The notes under the pieces are model-generated. The model was not told the DNA's origin, did no database searches, and saw nothing but the letters and a program-made list of their open reading frames with translations. From positions 1 to 16,925 of the forward strand of contig DGTJ01000058.1 of the NCBI GenBank assembly GCA_002393725.1: 16,925 nt of DNA, given 5' to 3'. Within the stretch, counting starts at the first letter, position 1; the number at the start of each line of letters is the position of its first letter. A program made the translations under genes and the position numbers. The DNA comes from Prevotella sp. UBA4339 (GTDB taxonomy: Bacteria; Bacteroidota; Bacteroidia; Bacteroidales; Bacteroidaceae). Shown piece after piece: positions 6,844 to 14,696 of the stretch.

Positions 6844-8790
6844 ATGGCAGAAAGTAATAACATAATCCCAGAAGAAAACGTCATATACGATGACGACAAC
6901 ATTCGTACTTTAACAGGTCTTGAGCATATACGCCTTCGTCCAGGTATGTATATCGGGCGTCTTGGCGACGGTTCGTCGGCAGAAGACGGAATATACGTCC
7001 TGCTGAAAGAGGTGTTCGACAATTCCATCGACGAGTTTAAAATGAAATCGGGCGATAGAATCGAGGTGACCGTAGAGGACAATCTCCGTATCTCGGTTCG
7101 TGACTACGGGCGAGGCATACCTCAGGGCAAGCTCATCGAGAGCGTGAGCATACTGAACACCAGTGGAAAGTTCGACTCAAAGGCATTTAAGAAGAGTATC
7201 GGTCTTAACGGAGTAGGAGTTAAGGCCGTTAATGCGCTAAGTGCCCACTTTGAGGTGCGAAGCTACCGTGACGGGAAAGTGCGTAAGGCAACTTTCGAGT
7301 GCGGAAAGCTCACAAGCGATATCACAGAGCCGACTCAGGACGAGAACGGTACATATATCTATTTCGAACCGGATTCATCGATGTTTCATAACTATAAGTT
7401 CCATGATGAGATAGTAGAAAACATGCTCCGCAACTACACCTATCTCAATATAGGACTGACGATAATGTATAACGGGCGGCGCATACTCTCCCGTCATGGG
7501 CTTGAAGACCTGCTTAAGGACCGTATGACCAGCGATGCCCTCTATCCCATCATCCACCTCCAAGGCGAGGATATCGAGATAGCGTTCACCCATGCCAATC
7601 AGTATGGCGAAGAGTATTATTCTTTCGTCAACGGACAGCACACTACCCAGGGCGGCACGCATCAGAGCGCATTCAAGGAGCATATCGCAAGGACCATCAA
7701 GGAGTTCTTCAATAAATATGAATATGGTGATATCCGTACTGGTATCGTAGCTGCTATCTCTATCAATGTAGAAGAACCGATTTTCGAGAGTCAGACGAAG
7801 ATTAAGCTCGGATCGACGGTAATGTCGCCCGATGGAATCAGTATAAATAAATATGTAGGCGACTTCGTAAAGCAGGAAGTAGACAACTACCTGCATATCC
7901 ACGGCGACGTGGCAGAGGTGCTGGAGAACAAGATCAAGGAGAGTGAGCGCGACCGCAAGGCGATGGCAGGTGTCACCAAGCTGGCCCGAGAGCGTGCCAA
8001 GAAGGCCAACCTCCACAACCGTAAGCTGCGCGACTGCCGTATCCACTTCTCAGATGCCAAGAATGAGCACAAGGAGGAGTCGAGCATTTTCATCACCGAG
8101 GGTGACTCTGCCAGCGGAAGTATCACCAAGAGCCGTGACGTGAACACACAGGCGGTGTTCTCGCTCAGGGGAAAGCCGCTCAACAGTTTTGGACTCACAA
8201 AGAAGGTGGTGTATGAGAATGAGGAGTTCAACCTTCTTCAGGCAGCCCTTGATATCGAGGAGGGTCTCGACACACTGCGATACAATAAGGTCATCGTGGC
8301 TACCGATGCTGATGTAGATGGAATGCATATACGGCTACTGATAATCACGTTCTTCCTGCAGTTCTTCCCAGAGCTGATAAAGAAGGGACATGTATATGTG
8401 CTGCAGACACCGCTCTTCCGTGTGCGCAACCGCCGTACAAAGATCAAGAACAAGCAGGTGATAGCTGAGGCTGATGCGAATGCTGACAAAAAGAGCGATT
8501 TCATCACTCGTTATTGCTATAGCGAGGAGGAGAGGGTAAAGGCAATCAGCGAGTTGGGACCTGACCCTGAGATTACACGATTCAAGGGTCTGGGCGAGAT
8601 TTCTCCAGAGGAGTTTGCCGGTTTCATCGGCCCGGATATCCGTCTGGAACAGGTGACACTCCATAAGACAGATCAGGTGCAGAAGCTGTTGGAATACTAC
8701 ATGGGCAAGAACACGATGGAGCGCCAGAACTTCATCATCGATAACCTCGTGATTGAGGAAGACCGCCCTGAGGAAGACGTGTATGAGTAA
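6844..8790 (+). CDS. parE: DNA topoisomerase IV subunit B (ParE)
   Basis: This is a 648-residue type IIA topoisomerase ATPase subunit; it pairs with ParC to decatenate chromosomes. The GHKL ATPase has EVFDNSIDEF (56-65, with catalytic Glu56 and Mg-binding Asn60), RDYGRGIP (86-93) and an ATP lid GLNGVGVKAVNAL (120-132). The transducer carries QTKIKLGS (317-324) with the QTK lysine. The TOPRIM domain has EGDSA (419-423) and DADVDG (488-493), followed by QTPLFRVR and the RFKGLGE block. It is slightly longer than the approximately 630 residues of E. coli ParE. DNSIDEF instead of GyrB-type DNA(I/V)DE, and the KLRDCRIHF stretch (394-402), support ParE rather than GyrB. The start ATG at 6844 is preferred over an in-frame position at 6808 that overlaps the previous gene. 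parC is not in the window. The next gene starts 24 bases after the stop. Confidence 0.95.
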   Translation: MAESNNIIPEENVIYDDDNIRTLTGLEHIRLRPGMYIGRLGDGSSAEDGIYVLLKEVFDNSIDEFKMKSGDRIEVTVEDNLRISVRDYGRGIPQGKLIESVSILNTSGKFDSKAFKKSIGLNGVGVKAVNALSAHFEVRSYRDGKVRKATFECGKLTSDITEPTQDENGTYIYFEPDSSMFHNYKFHDEIVENMLRNYTYLNIGLTIMYNGRRILSRHGLEDLLKDRMTSDALYPIIHLQGEDIEIAFTHANQYGEEYYSFVNGQHTTQGGTHQSAFKEHIARTIKEFFNKYEYGDIRTGIVAAISINVEEPIFESQTKIKLGSTVMSPDGISINKYVGDFVKQEVDNYLHIHGDVAEVLENKIKESERDRKAMAGVTKLARERAKKANLHNRKLRDCRIHFSDAKNEHKEESSIFITEGDSASGSITKSRDVNTQAVFSLRGKPLNSFGLTKKVVYENEEFNLLQAALDIEEGLDTLRYNKVIVATDADVDGMHIRLLIITFFLQFFPELIKKGHVYVLQTPLFRVRNRRTKIKNKQVIAEADANADKKSDFITRYCYSEEERVKAISELGPDPEITRFKGLGEISPEEFAGFIGPDIRLEQVTLHKTDQVQKLLEYYMGKNTMERQNFIIDNLVIEEDRPEEDVYE

Positions 8791-8810
8791 TTAGGAATTA
8801 GAAATTAGGA
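8790..8810 (+). repeat. Three tandem heptamers (ATTAGGA / ATTAGAA / ATTAGGA)
   Basis: Three 7-bp units fill almost the whole gap between the parE stop and the protease start. The middle unit differs by one base. Short A/T-rich arrays of this kind occur in intergenic gaps of Bacteroidales genomes, as I recall them. Here the array covers the last base of the stop codon and stops three bases before the next ATG, so it also forms the ribosome-binding region of the protease gene, although it contains only AGGA as a weak SD-like core. Confidence 0.7.
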
Positions 8811-8813
8811 AAT

Positions 8814-10409
8814 ATGATTACCAGGATGAACTGGAGAGTACCTTTTGGTGTATTGCTATTTGGACTGTTTGGTATAAATGCTGAGGCGCAGTTTCGCGTG
8901 AACAATGGTGAAGGCAGTCCGCTACGAAAGCTTCAGTATGCAGAGGTTGCCATCAATAATCTCTATGTAGATAGTGTCGATGAAAAGAAGCTTGTTGAGG
9001 ATGCTATTCGTGGCATGCTCGAGAAGTTGGACCCACATTCTACCTATGCTACCCCTAAGGAGGTAAAAGAACTGAACGAGCCTCTGAACGGTAACTTTGA
9101 AGGTATCGGTGTGCAGTTTAATATGATGCAGGACACGCTGATGGTGATCCAGCCTGTTACTAACGGACCTTCTGAGAAGGCAGGAATCATCGCTGGCGAC
9201 CGTATCGTTTCTGTGAATGACACTGCTATTGCCGGTGTTAACATGTCAAGGGAGGAGATAATGAAGCGCCTGCGCGGCCCGAAGGGGACTAAGGTAAGTC
9301 TTGGAATCATTCGTTCCGGCATACAAGACAAGCTGTCATTCACCGTCGTGCGTGATAAGATTCCCGTCCATTCTATCGATGCTACATACATGATTCGTCC
9401 GGGTATAGGATATATCCGTATCGGCAACTTCGGAGCGCAGACTTACGATGAATTCGTGGAAAGTCTTGATAAGCTGCAGGCACAGGGCATGAAGGATCTT
9501 ATCCTCGACCTTCAGGAGAATGGCGGAGGCTATCTCAAGGCGGCAGTCGATATAGCTGATGAGTTCTTGAAGCGCGGTGATATGATTGTCTATACCGATG
9601 GGCGTAAGACTCAGCGCTATGAGTATCGGGCACGCGGCGGAGGCCGTTTTACCACTGGCAAGGTGGTGGTGCTCGTTGATAGCTACACTGCCTCAGCAGC
9701 AGAGATTGTCACCGGAGCCATCCAGGATCAGGATCGTGGTTTGGTCGTTGGAAGGCGTACCTTCGGAAAGGGACTCGTACAGCGTCCTATCGACCTGCCC
9801 GACGGCTCTATGATACGTCTCACGGTGGCTCATTACTATACTCCTTCCGGCCGCTGTATCCAGAAGCCTTACACAAAGGGTGGGGCAAAGGACTATGCTA
9901 TGGATATGGTCAATCGCCTGAAGAGCGGAGAGCTGACCAATGCCGACAGCATCCACTTTGCCGACAGTCTTAAGTTTGAGACGCTCCGCGAGCATCGCAC
10001 GGTATATGGTGGCGGAGGTATCATGCCCGACTATTACATCCCTCTCGACACGACGGTATATACCCGATTCCATCGGGAGCTTGCGGCAAAGTCGGTAGTT
10101 ATTCAGGCTAATCTCAGGTATGTTGACAACCATCGTAAGGAACTGAAGAAGCGCTGGACAGACTTTGCTGACTATAAGCAGAACTTCGAGGTGCCTCAGA
10201 GTCTTATAGATGAGATCATAGCAGAGGGCGAGAAACAAAAGATCAAGCCAAAGGATAAGGCAGAGCTTGAGAAGACACTGCCCTATCTTCGTTTGCAGAT
10301 GAAGGCTCTCATAGCCCGTGACCTTTGGGACATGAGCGAGTATTTCTCCGTTTTCAACGAGAGTAGCGAGATAGTAAAGAAGGCTTTGGAGGTAATCTCA
10401 ACTAACTAG
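8814..10409 (+). CDS. S41 family C-terminal processing peptidase (CtpA/Prc-like)
   Basis: This 531-residue exported serine protease trims C-termini of envelope proteins. A signal peptide or membrane anchor occupies residues 1-26 (MITRMNWRVP then FGVLLFGLFGINAEA). An N-terminal helical region leads to a PDZ domain at about 90-180 (GNFEGIGVQF at 93-102, AGIIAGDRIVSVND at 123-136). The S41 core follows: GYIRIGNFG at 199-207, DLQENGGGYL at 232-241, then the catalytic Ser294 in YTASAAE and Lys319 in TFGKGLVQ, with Gln323. The Ser-Lys spacing of 25 and Lys-Gln of 4 equals that of plant CtpA, so the dyad looks intact. About 180 residues of helical C-terminal region follow TPSGRCIQKPY. An in-frame Met at residue 5 is an alternative start. 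It sits in a run with parE and the esterase, with 23- and 13-base gaps. Confidence 0.93.
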   Translation: MITRMNWRVPFGVLLFGLFGINAEAQFRVNNGEGSPLRKLQYAEVAINNLYVDSVDEKKLVEDAIRGMLEKLDPHSTYATPKEVKELNEPLNGNFEGIGVQFNMMQDTLMVIQPVTNGPSEKAGIIAGDRIVSVNDTAIAGVNMSREEIMKRLRGPKGTKVSLGIIRSGIQDKLSFTVVRDKIPVHSIDATYMIRPGIGYIRIGNFGAQTYDEFVESLDKLQAQGMKDLILDLQENGGGYLKAAVDIADEFLKRGDMIVYTDGRKTQRYEYRARGGGRFTTGKVVVLVDSYTASAAEIVTGAIQDQDRGLVVGRRTFGKGLVQRPIDLPDGSMIRLTVAHYYTPSGRCIQKPYTKGGAKDYAMDMVNRLKSGELTNADSIHFADSLKFETLREHRTVYGGGGIMPDYYIPLDTTVYTRFHRELAAKSVVIQANLRYVDNHRKELKKRWTDFADYKQNFEVPQSLIDEIIAEGEKQKIKPKDKAELEKTLPYLRLQMKALIARDLWDMSEYFSVFNESSEIVKKALEVISTN

Positions 10410-10422
10410 TTCATCTATAATT

Positions 10423-11859
10423 ATGAAGAAATTGATTTCATTCGGTCTGTTGCTGCTTGCTGTTACCATGCAGGCACAGACAGCGAGGAAGTTTACTCTC
10501 AACCTTACTGACGACGGTAAGGCGCAGATGGTATGCTTTCTTCCGCAGAACCCTTCAGGAAAAGCCATCGTGGCTGTTCCGGGCGGAGGCTATTCCATGT
10601 TGTCGAACACCCATGAGGGCTATCTTGCCTCTGACTGGCTCAACCAGCAGGGTATAGCCTACTTTGTGGTAAACTACCGTTTGCCCGAGGGCGACCGCAG
10701 CAAGCCTATAGGTGATGTGGAGGGTGGAATCCGCATCGTGAGAGATTCTGCTGCAGTATGGGGCATCAATCCTCACGACGTGGGTATCATGGGATTCTCG
10801 GCCGGAGGTCATCTGGCATCGGTGATTTCTACTCATTCAGACTTTGAGGTGCGCCCGGACTTCACGATACTGTTCTATCCTGTCATTTCTATGGATGAGA
10901 GGGTGTCGCACAAGTGGTCGTGTGTCAACTTCCTCGGTAAGGAAGGACAGAAGGATCCTGCCCTCGTGCGTGATTTCTCTACGATGAATTCTGTGCGCCG
11001 CCATCTTACGCCTCCTGCTCTCATCATATCAGCCAGTGATGACCGTCTGGTACCCTTTATCACCAACGGCCTGGAATATTACAAGGCAATGCGCCGCGAA
11101 GGCAATGACTGTGCGATGCTGGTTTACCCCACAGGTGATCACGGCTTCGGATTCGGTCCTTGGTTCAAGTATCACGACCTGTTGCTCGAAGAACTTGGCA
11201 CGTGGCTTAAGAATCGTCAGGCTCCGCAGGCAGATGCCATACGTGTGGCATGTATCGGAAATAGTATCACCGACGGTTTCGGCATAGATATGGCAACACA
11301 GTACGGCTATCCCGCCCAGTTGCAGAAGAAACTGGGTAATGGCTATTGGGTGAAGAACTTCGGTGTCAGCTCTCGCACGATGCTCAACAAGGGTGACTTC
11401 CCGTATATGAACGAGATGGCATGGAGAGATGCGCTGGCATTCAAGCCGGATATCGTGCTCATAAAGCTTGGTACCAACGACTCAAAGCCATATAACTGGC
11501 AGCACAAGGCAGAGTTCCGGCAGGACCTGGAGCAGATGGTACTGACGCTGAGACCGGATTTGGCCGTTTCATCGAAGAAAAGGAAGAAGGCAAAGAGCAT
11601 CGTACCTGCCAAGCCGGAGATATATCTCTGCACTCCAATCAAGGCCGAGAAGCCTACATGGGAAATCAGCGACTCTGTGATAGCCAATGAGATAATCCCC
11701 ATCCAGCAGGCTGTCGCTGCCAAGTACGGGCTTAAGGTCATCGACCTCCATACACTATATGAGGGTGGGGCACAGCAGATGCTTCCCGACGGTATTCATC
11801 CCAACGGCAAAGGTGCCCTGCGCATGGCAGAGATCATCTTTGACGCCTTGAAGAAGTAA
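10423..11859 (+). CDS. Secreted bifunctional esterase: alpha/beta hydrolase fused to SGNH/GDSL hydrolase
   Basis: This is a 478-residue protein with a signal peptide (MKKLISFGLLLLAVTMQAQ). The first domain (about 20-265) is a BD-FAE/acetyl-xylan-esterase-like alpha/beta hydrolase with oxyanion motif PGGGYSML (53-60), nucleophile Ser126 in GFSAGG, Asp207 in SDDRLVP and His240 in GDHGFGF. The second domain (about 272-478) is an SGNH hydrolase: block I GNSITDG with Ser281, block II Gly314 in NFGVSSRTM, block III GTND with Asn352, and block V DGIHP with Asp456 and His459. Both catalytic sets look complete, so two ester-cleaving sites in one chain are expected. Likely substrates are acetyl or feruloyl esters on hemicellulose; this is inference, supported by the GH31 next door. 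A lysine-rich insert (384-391, SKKRKKAK) interrupts the SGNH domain. It ends three bases from the GH31 stop, with no terminator between. Confidence 0.88.
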   Translation: MKKLISFGLLLLAVTMQAQTARKFTLNLTDDGKAQMVCFLPQNPSGKAIVAVPGGGYSMLSNTHEGYLASDWLNQQGIAYFVVNYRLPEGDRSKPIGDVEGGIRIVRDSAAVWGINPHDVGIMGFSAGGHLASVISTHSDFEVRPDFTILFYPVISMDERVSHKWSCVNFLGKEGQKDPALVRDFSTMNSVRRHLTPPALIISASDDRLVPFITNGLEYYKAMRREGNDCAMLVYPTGDHGFGFGPWFKYHDLLLEELGTWLKNRQAPQADAIRVACIGNSITDGFGIDMATQYGYPAQLQKKLGNGYWVKNFGVSSRTMLNKGDFPYMNEMAWRDALAFKPDIVLIKLGTNDSKPYNWQHKAEFRQDLEQMVLTLRPDLAVSSKKRKKAKSIVPAKPEIYLCTPIKAEKPTWEISDSVIANEIIPIQQAVAAKYGLKVIDLHTLYEGGAQQMLPDGIHPNGKGALRMAEIIFDALKK

Positions 11860-11862
11860 TGC

Positions 11863-14019
11863 CTATCGTTCCAGTTCGAACACTGGGATGAACGACTTAT
11901 CGACAGCGGTGGTTACAGTCTGACCACCGCTGTAGTATTTTCCTGTCTTCCGGTCACGCCAGCGACCGGTGGTCTTGGGCAGATAGGTCTGCCACTCTGT
12001 GACATTCGGCTCAGTGACAGGGCTGATGAGCAGGCGTGGTCCGAACATGTACTCATACTTCTGCGCCAGGGCCTGCGGGTCGTCGGCAAAGTCGAACACC
12101 AGCGGGCGCATCAGTGTATAGCCCTCCTTGGCGATACGCTCTGCGCACTCCTCGATATATGGGCGCAGGGCCTCGCGCTCCTTTATGCATCTGGCAATTA
12201 TCGCCTGTGCCTCGGGTCCGTAGTTCCAGGGCTCTGTATTACTCATGTAGCCGTGTACTCGCATCAGTGGCAGATAGACGCTCGTCTCTATCCATCGGAG
12301 CATCCGCTCGATGTAATCGCTGTTTTCATACTGGTCTCTCGGACGGAAGAATCCGCCTGCATCGTAGGTCCACCAGGGGATGCCTGCTGCCTGAATGCCA
12401 AGACCTGCTACGATCTGACGACGGAATGTCTCCCAGTCGTTGCCCACGTCTCCGCTCCAGAGTGCCGAGCCATAGCGCTGTATGCCAGGGAATCCGCAGC
12501 GGGTAAGGATTACTGGCTCACGGCCTGCCTCTACGAGTCCTTCATAGACGGTCTTGTTGACGAGCAGAGGATATACGTTGCGAACCTGCTCGCCGCTCCA
12601 CTTGCCGTTGTTTACCCTTCTGCCCACGAGGTCATCGTTCTCCGGCTCTGTGGCATCCTGCCACCAGGCATCTATGCCGAGAGGCAGCAGGCGCTCTCTG
12701 AAGTTCTTCCAATAAGAGGCAGCGGCCTGGGGATTAAAGAAGTCTATCCAGTCGGTGCCGGGGATATAGTAGTTGTCTTTTACCATCTGCCGGCCCACTT
12801 CTGAGTTCTTGTCTATCTTCGACCATACGCTGAGCATCAGGCGGACATCCATCTTGTGCAGGCTGTCTGTGAGGGCTTTGGGGTCGGGATAGAACTCCTC
12901 GTCGAACTTCATGGAGTTCCAGCCGTATTTGCCCCAATACTGCCAGTCCTGTACGATGAGGCTGAGGGGTATGTCTTCAGTGCGGAAGCGGTTGGCCGTT
13001 TCGAGGATTTCCTGAGAGCTGTGGAATCGTTCGCGGCAGTGGATGTATCCCAGAACCCATTTTGGCATCTGCGGGCACTCTCCAGTCAGCTCGCGGTAAG
13101 TGGCGATAATCTCGTCTGGTGTGCCGATGAAAACGGTGTAATCTACAGCTGTTGCCACAGGACTGCGGAAGGTTGTCTCGTCCTTGACCTTATTATAATA
13201 TAGGGTCGGCTTGTCGTCTTTTGTCAGTTCTGCTGTCAGGGTATGCCGGCCTTTCTCCAGATGCACTGTCTCTGAGGCAGTAGGTGGCAGCCACAGGTTC
13301 TGCATCTCGATGACGTTCTTGCCGTCGATGGCGAGGTTATGCCTGCGAGCCATCTTCTGTCCTACATCCAGCAGCAGTGCATAGTCGCCTGCCTCGCTGA
13401 TGTCTATCGTTGCCTCGAAGATGTGGCGCTCGCGCACTTCCTGCTTGCCGCCTTCGGTGGAGGTTACGTTCACCACCTCGCGCTGTCCGTCGCCTTCGCG
13501 CTTGATGAGGCTAACGCTCTGGCTGCAGGGGTTGAAGTCAGTCAGACCGTAGTTGTTCCACAGGATGCCGTATCCCTTGCTTGAGATGAGCATGGGTATG
13601 GATATCTGGGTGTTCACCTGTGTCAGTCGTCGTGAAAGCCCTCGCACGTTGCTGTGGCCATCCTGAAACTGACCCAGCCCGAAGAGATACTCGTCCTTTG
13701 GAGAGCAGAACGACAGTGTCGCCTCACCGTTTTCCAGCTGATGCTTGAAGGCGGTGAAGACTGTCTTGCCGCTGCGGTCCTTCACGATGAGCTGCTTGCG
13801 CTTCTTATCTACGGTGACTTTCAGGTCGCTGTTGTCAGCATTCTCATGCTTGACATAGATCCAGTCGGGCAGGTCGCTCTTCGCTTCTCCCTTTGTGAAT
13901 TGTACACGGATGGCATTCTTTGCCACATTACTGACTTTCAGTTGACCACCACTGAAAGGCTGCTGGGCAAATGTGATAATGGCGCAGCAGAATAGTGAAA
14001 TAGTTGATAATATCCTCAT
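11863..14019 (-). CDS. Secreted GH31 glycoside hydrolase (alpha-xylosidase/alpha-glucosidase type) with PA14-like insert
   Basis: This 718-residue protein starts with signal peptide MRILSTISLFCCAIITFAQ. An N-terminal GH31 beta-sandwich (about 20-177) includes YLFGLGQFQDG (111-121) and GILWNNYG (151-158). A PA14-like insert follows (about 178-296, with ISEAGDYALLLDVGQ and LEKGRHTLT), and then the (beta/alpha)8 barrel from about 318. The nucleophile is Asp455 in AWWQDATEPE and the acid/base is Asp524 in WSGDVGND. The insert and the WWQDATEPE form resemble the Bacteroidetes xyloglucan alpha-xylosidases, but alpha-glucosidase activity is also possible. After the acid/base only 194 residues remain, against about 290 in E. 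coli YicI: the chain stops at IPVFELER, where family members continue into the distal C-terminal sandwich. The start at 14019 fits the signal peptide and the -7 box; the open extension to 14037 would overlap that box. Confidence 0.88.
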   Translation of the reverse strand: MRILSTISLFCCAIITFAQQPFSGGQLKVSNVAKNAIRVQFTKGEAKSDLPDWIYVKHENADNSDLKVTVDKKRKQLIVKDRSGKTVFTAFKHQLENGEATLSFCSPKDEYLFGLGQFQDGHSNVRGLSRRLTQVNTQISIPMLISSKGYGILWNNYGLTDFNPCSQSVSLIKREGDGQREVVNVTSTEGGKQEVRERHIFEATIDISEAGDYALLLDVGQKMARRHNLAIDGKNVIEMQNLWLPPTASETVHLEKGRHTLTAELTKDDKPTLYYNKVKDETTFRSPVATAVDYTVFIGTPDEIIATYRELTGECPQMPKWVLGYIHCRERFHSSQEILETANRFRTEDIPLSLIVQDWQYWGKYGWNSMKFDEEFYPDPKALTDSLHKMDVRLMLSVWSKIDKNSEVGRQMVKDNYYIPGTDWIDFFNPQAAASYWKNFRERLLPLGIDAWWQDATEPENDDLVGRRVNNGKWSGEQVRNVYPLLVNKTVYEGLVEAGREPVILTRCGFPGIQRYGSALWSGDVGNDWETFRRQIVAGLGIQAAGIPWWTYDAGGFFRPRDQYENSDYIERMLRWIETSVYLPLMRVHGYMSNTEPWNYGPEAQAIIARCIKEREALRPYIEECAERIAKEGYTLMRPLVFDFADDPQALAQKYEYMFGPRLLISPVTEPNVTEWQTYLPKTTGRWRDRKTGKYYSGGQTVTTAVDKSFIPVFELER

Positions 14020-14026
14020 GACGCGG

Positions 14027-14034
14027 CAAAGATA
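14027..14034 (-). promoter_or_regulatory. Bacteroidetes -7 promoter box for the GH31 gene
   Basis: The minus strand reads TATCTTTG, an exact TAnnTTTG match. Only seven bases lie between it and the ATG at 14019, so the transcript should be nearly leaderless. No clear -33 TTTG is found at a spacing of about 20 bases. Confidence 0.6.
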
Positions 14035-14074
14035 CACAATTTTCGTAATAATTAGCTTATAATCACGTTATTTT

Positions 14075-14107
14075 TTTGGAGAAATGCGAGATATTCCTGA
14101 AAATTTG
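14075..14107 (+). promoter_or_regulatory. Possible promoter for the ECF sigma operon (TTTG, 21-bp spacer, AAAATTTG)
   Basis: TTTG at 14075-14078 is followed after 21 bases by AAAATTTG at 14100-14107, which matches TAnnTTTG except for the first T. It would start transcription near 14112 and fits the GTG start at 14124. The mismatch keeps this tentative, and an ECF-type autoregulated promoter would look different. Confidence 0.35.
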
Positions 14108-14123
14108 TCGTATAACAAGTAGA

Positions 14124-14687
14124 GTGAGACAAGAAAAGAGCGCATTAGCAGAGGCAGAACTCGTTGAAGCAGTCCGCATGGGACTGCGCGAGGGACAGAC
14201 GGAAATGGTCTGCCGCTATGCAGAGCGTGTCTTTGCTATGGTGGTGAGACAGGTTACCGACGTGATGGATGCCCAGGAGCTGACACAGGATACATTCCTC
14301 CGCGCCTTCAGCCGCATCGACAGCTATGACCCGCAGAAGGCATCGCTCTCCACCTGGCTCTGCCGGATAGCCTACCGCTTGACGCTCGACTTCCTGAAGC
14401 GCCGTAGCCCGGCGATAGTCTCTATGGAGGAGTCGTCAGTATGGCAGACGGACATCAGCGACGAGCTGTTGGAGGCAGAACTCTCCACAGGCACCGAAGA
14501 GCGAATAGGACTGCTGGAGCAGGTGATGGACAGCCTGCCCGATGACGAACAGATGCTCTTGACGCTCTACTACTTCGAGGACCATCCGCTGACGGAGATA
14601 GCCTACATCACAGGTGTCGATGCAAAGGTCCTGGCCAACCGCCTCTACCGCATCAGGAAGAAGCTATATATGAAAATGAAAAAGTGA
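14124..14687 (+). CDS. ECF-type RNA polymerase sigma factor (sigma-70 family)
   Basis: The protein has 187 residues from a GTG start. Sigma region 2 shows the characteristic MDAQELTQDTFLRAFSRID (positions 48-66 from the GTG), the ECF form of the DAEDLVQE core-binding motif, followed by STWLCRIAYRLTLDFLKRR (74-92). Region 4 carries SLPDDEQMLLTLYYFEDHPL (134-153) and the helix-turn-helix end LTEIAYITGVDAKVLANRLYRIRKKL (153-178). The frame stays open to a TTG at 14076, and an internal ATG at 14175 would cut into region 2. I prefer GTG 14124 because it gives the usual short N-terminus before AELVEAVRMG and lies just downstream of a tentative promoter; no Shine-Dalgarno decides it. The next gene, nine bases later, is its probable anti-sigma factor. 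The regulon cannot be inferred. Confidence 0.88.
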   Translation: MRQEKSALAEAELVEAVRMGLREGQTEMVCRYAERVFAMVVRQVTDVMDAQELTQDTFLRAFSRIDSYDPQKASLSTWLCRIAYRLTLDFLKRRSPAIVSMEESSVWQTDISDELLEAELSTGTEERIGLLEQVMDSLPDDEQMLLTLYYFEDHPLTEIAYITGVDAKVLANRLYRIRKKLYMKMKK

Positions 14688-14696
14688 GATATAAAA

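Noticed and set aside
7375..8046. 223-residue minus-strand open frame
   Set aside because: It is opposite the conserved ATPase and transducer region of parE. The parE reading has all family motifs, while this frame shows none.
9693..10238. 181-residue minus-strand open frame
   Set aside because: It lies opposite the catalytic part of the S41 protease and has no motif or start signal.
12253..12804. 183-residue plus-strand open frame inside the GH31 gene
   Set aside because: It covers the GH31 catalytic barrel in antisense. The GH31 frame carries both catalytic Asp motifs.
14058..14063. TATAAT as a -10 box for the sigma operon
   Set aside because: Bacteroidetes housekeeping promoters use TAnnTTTG, not TATAAT. 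No TTGACA lies upstream, and the region is A/T-rich by chance.
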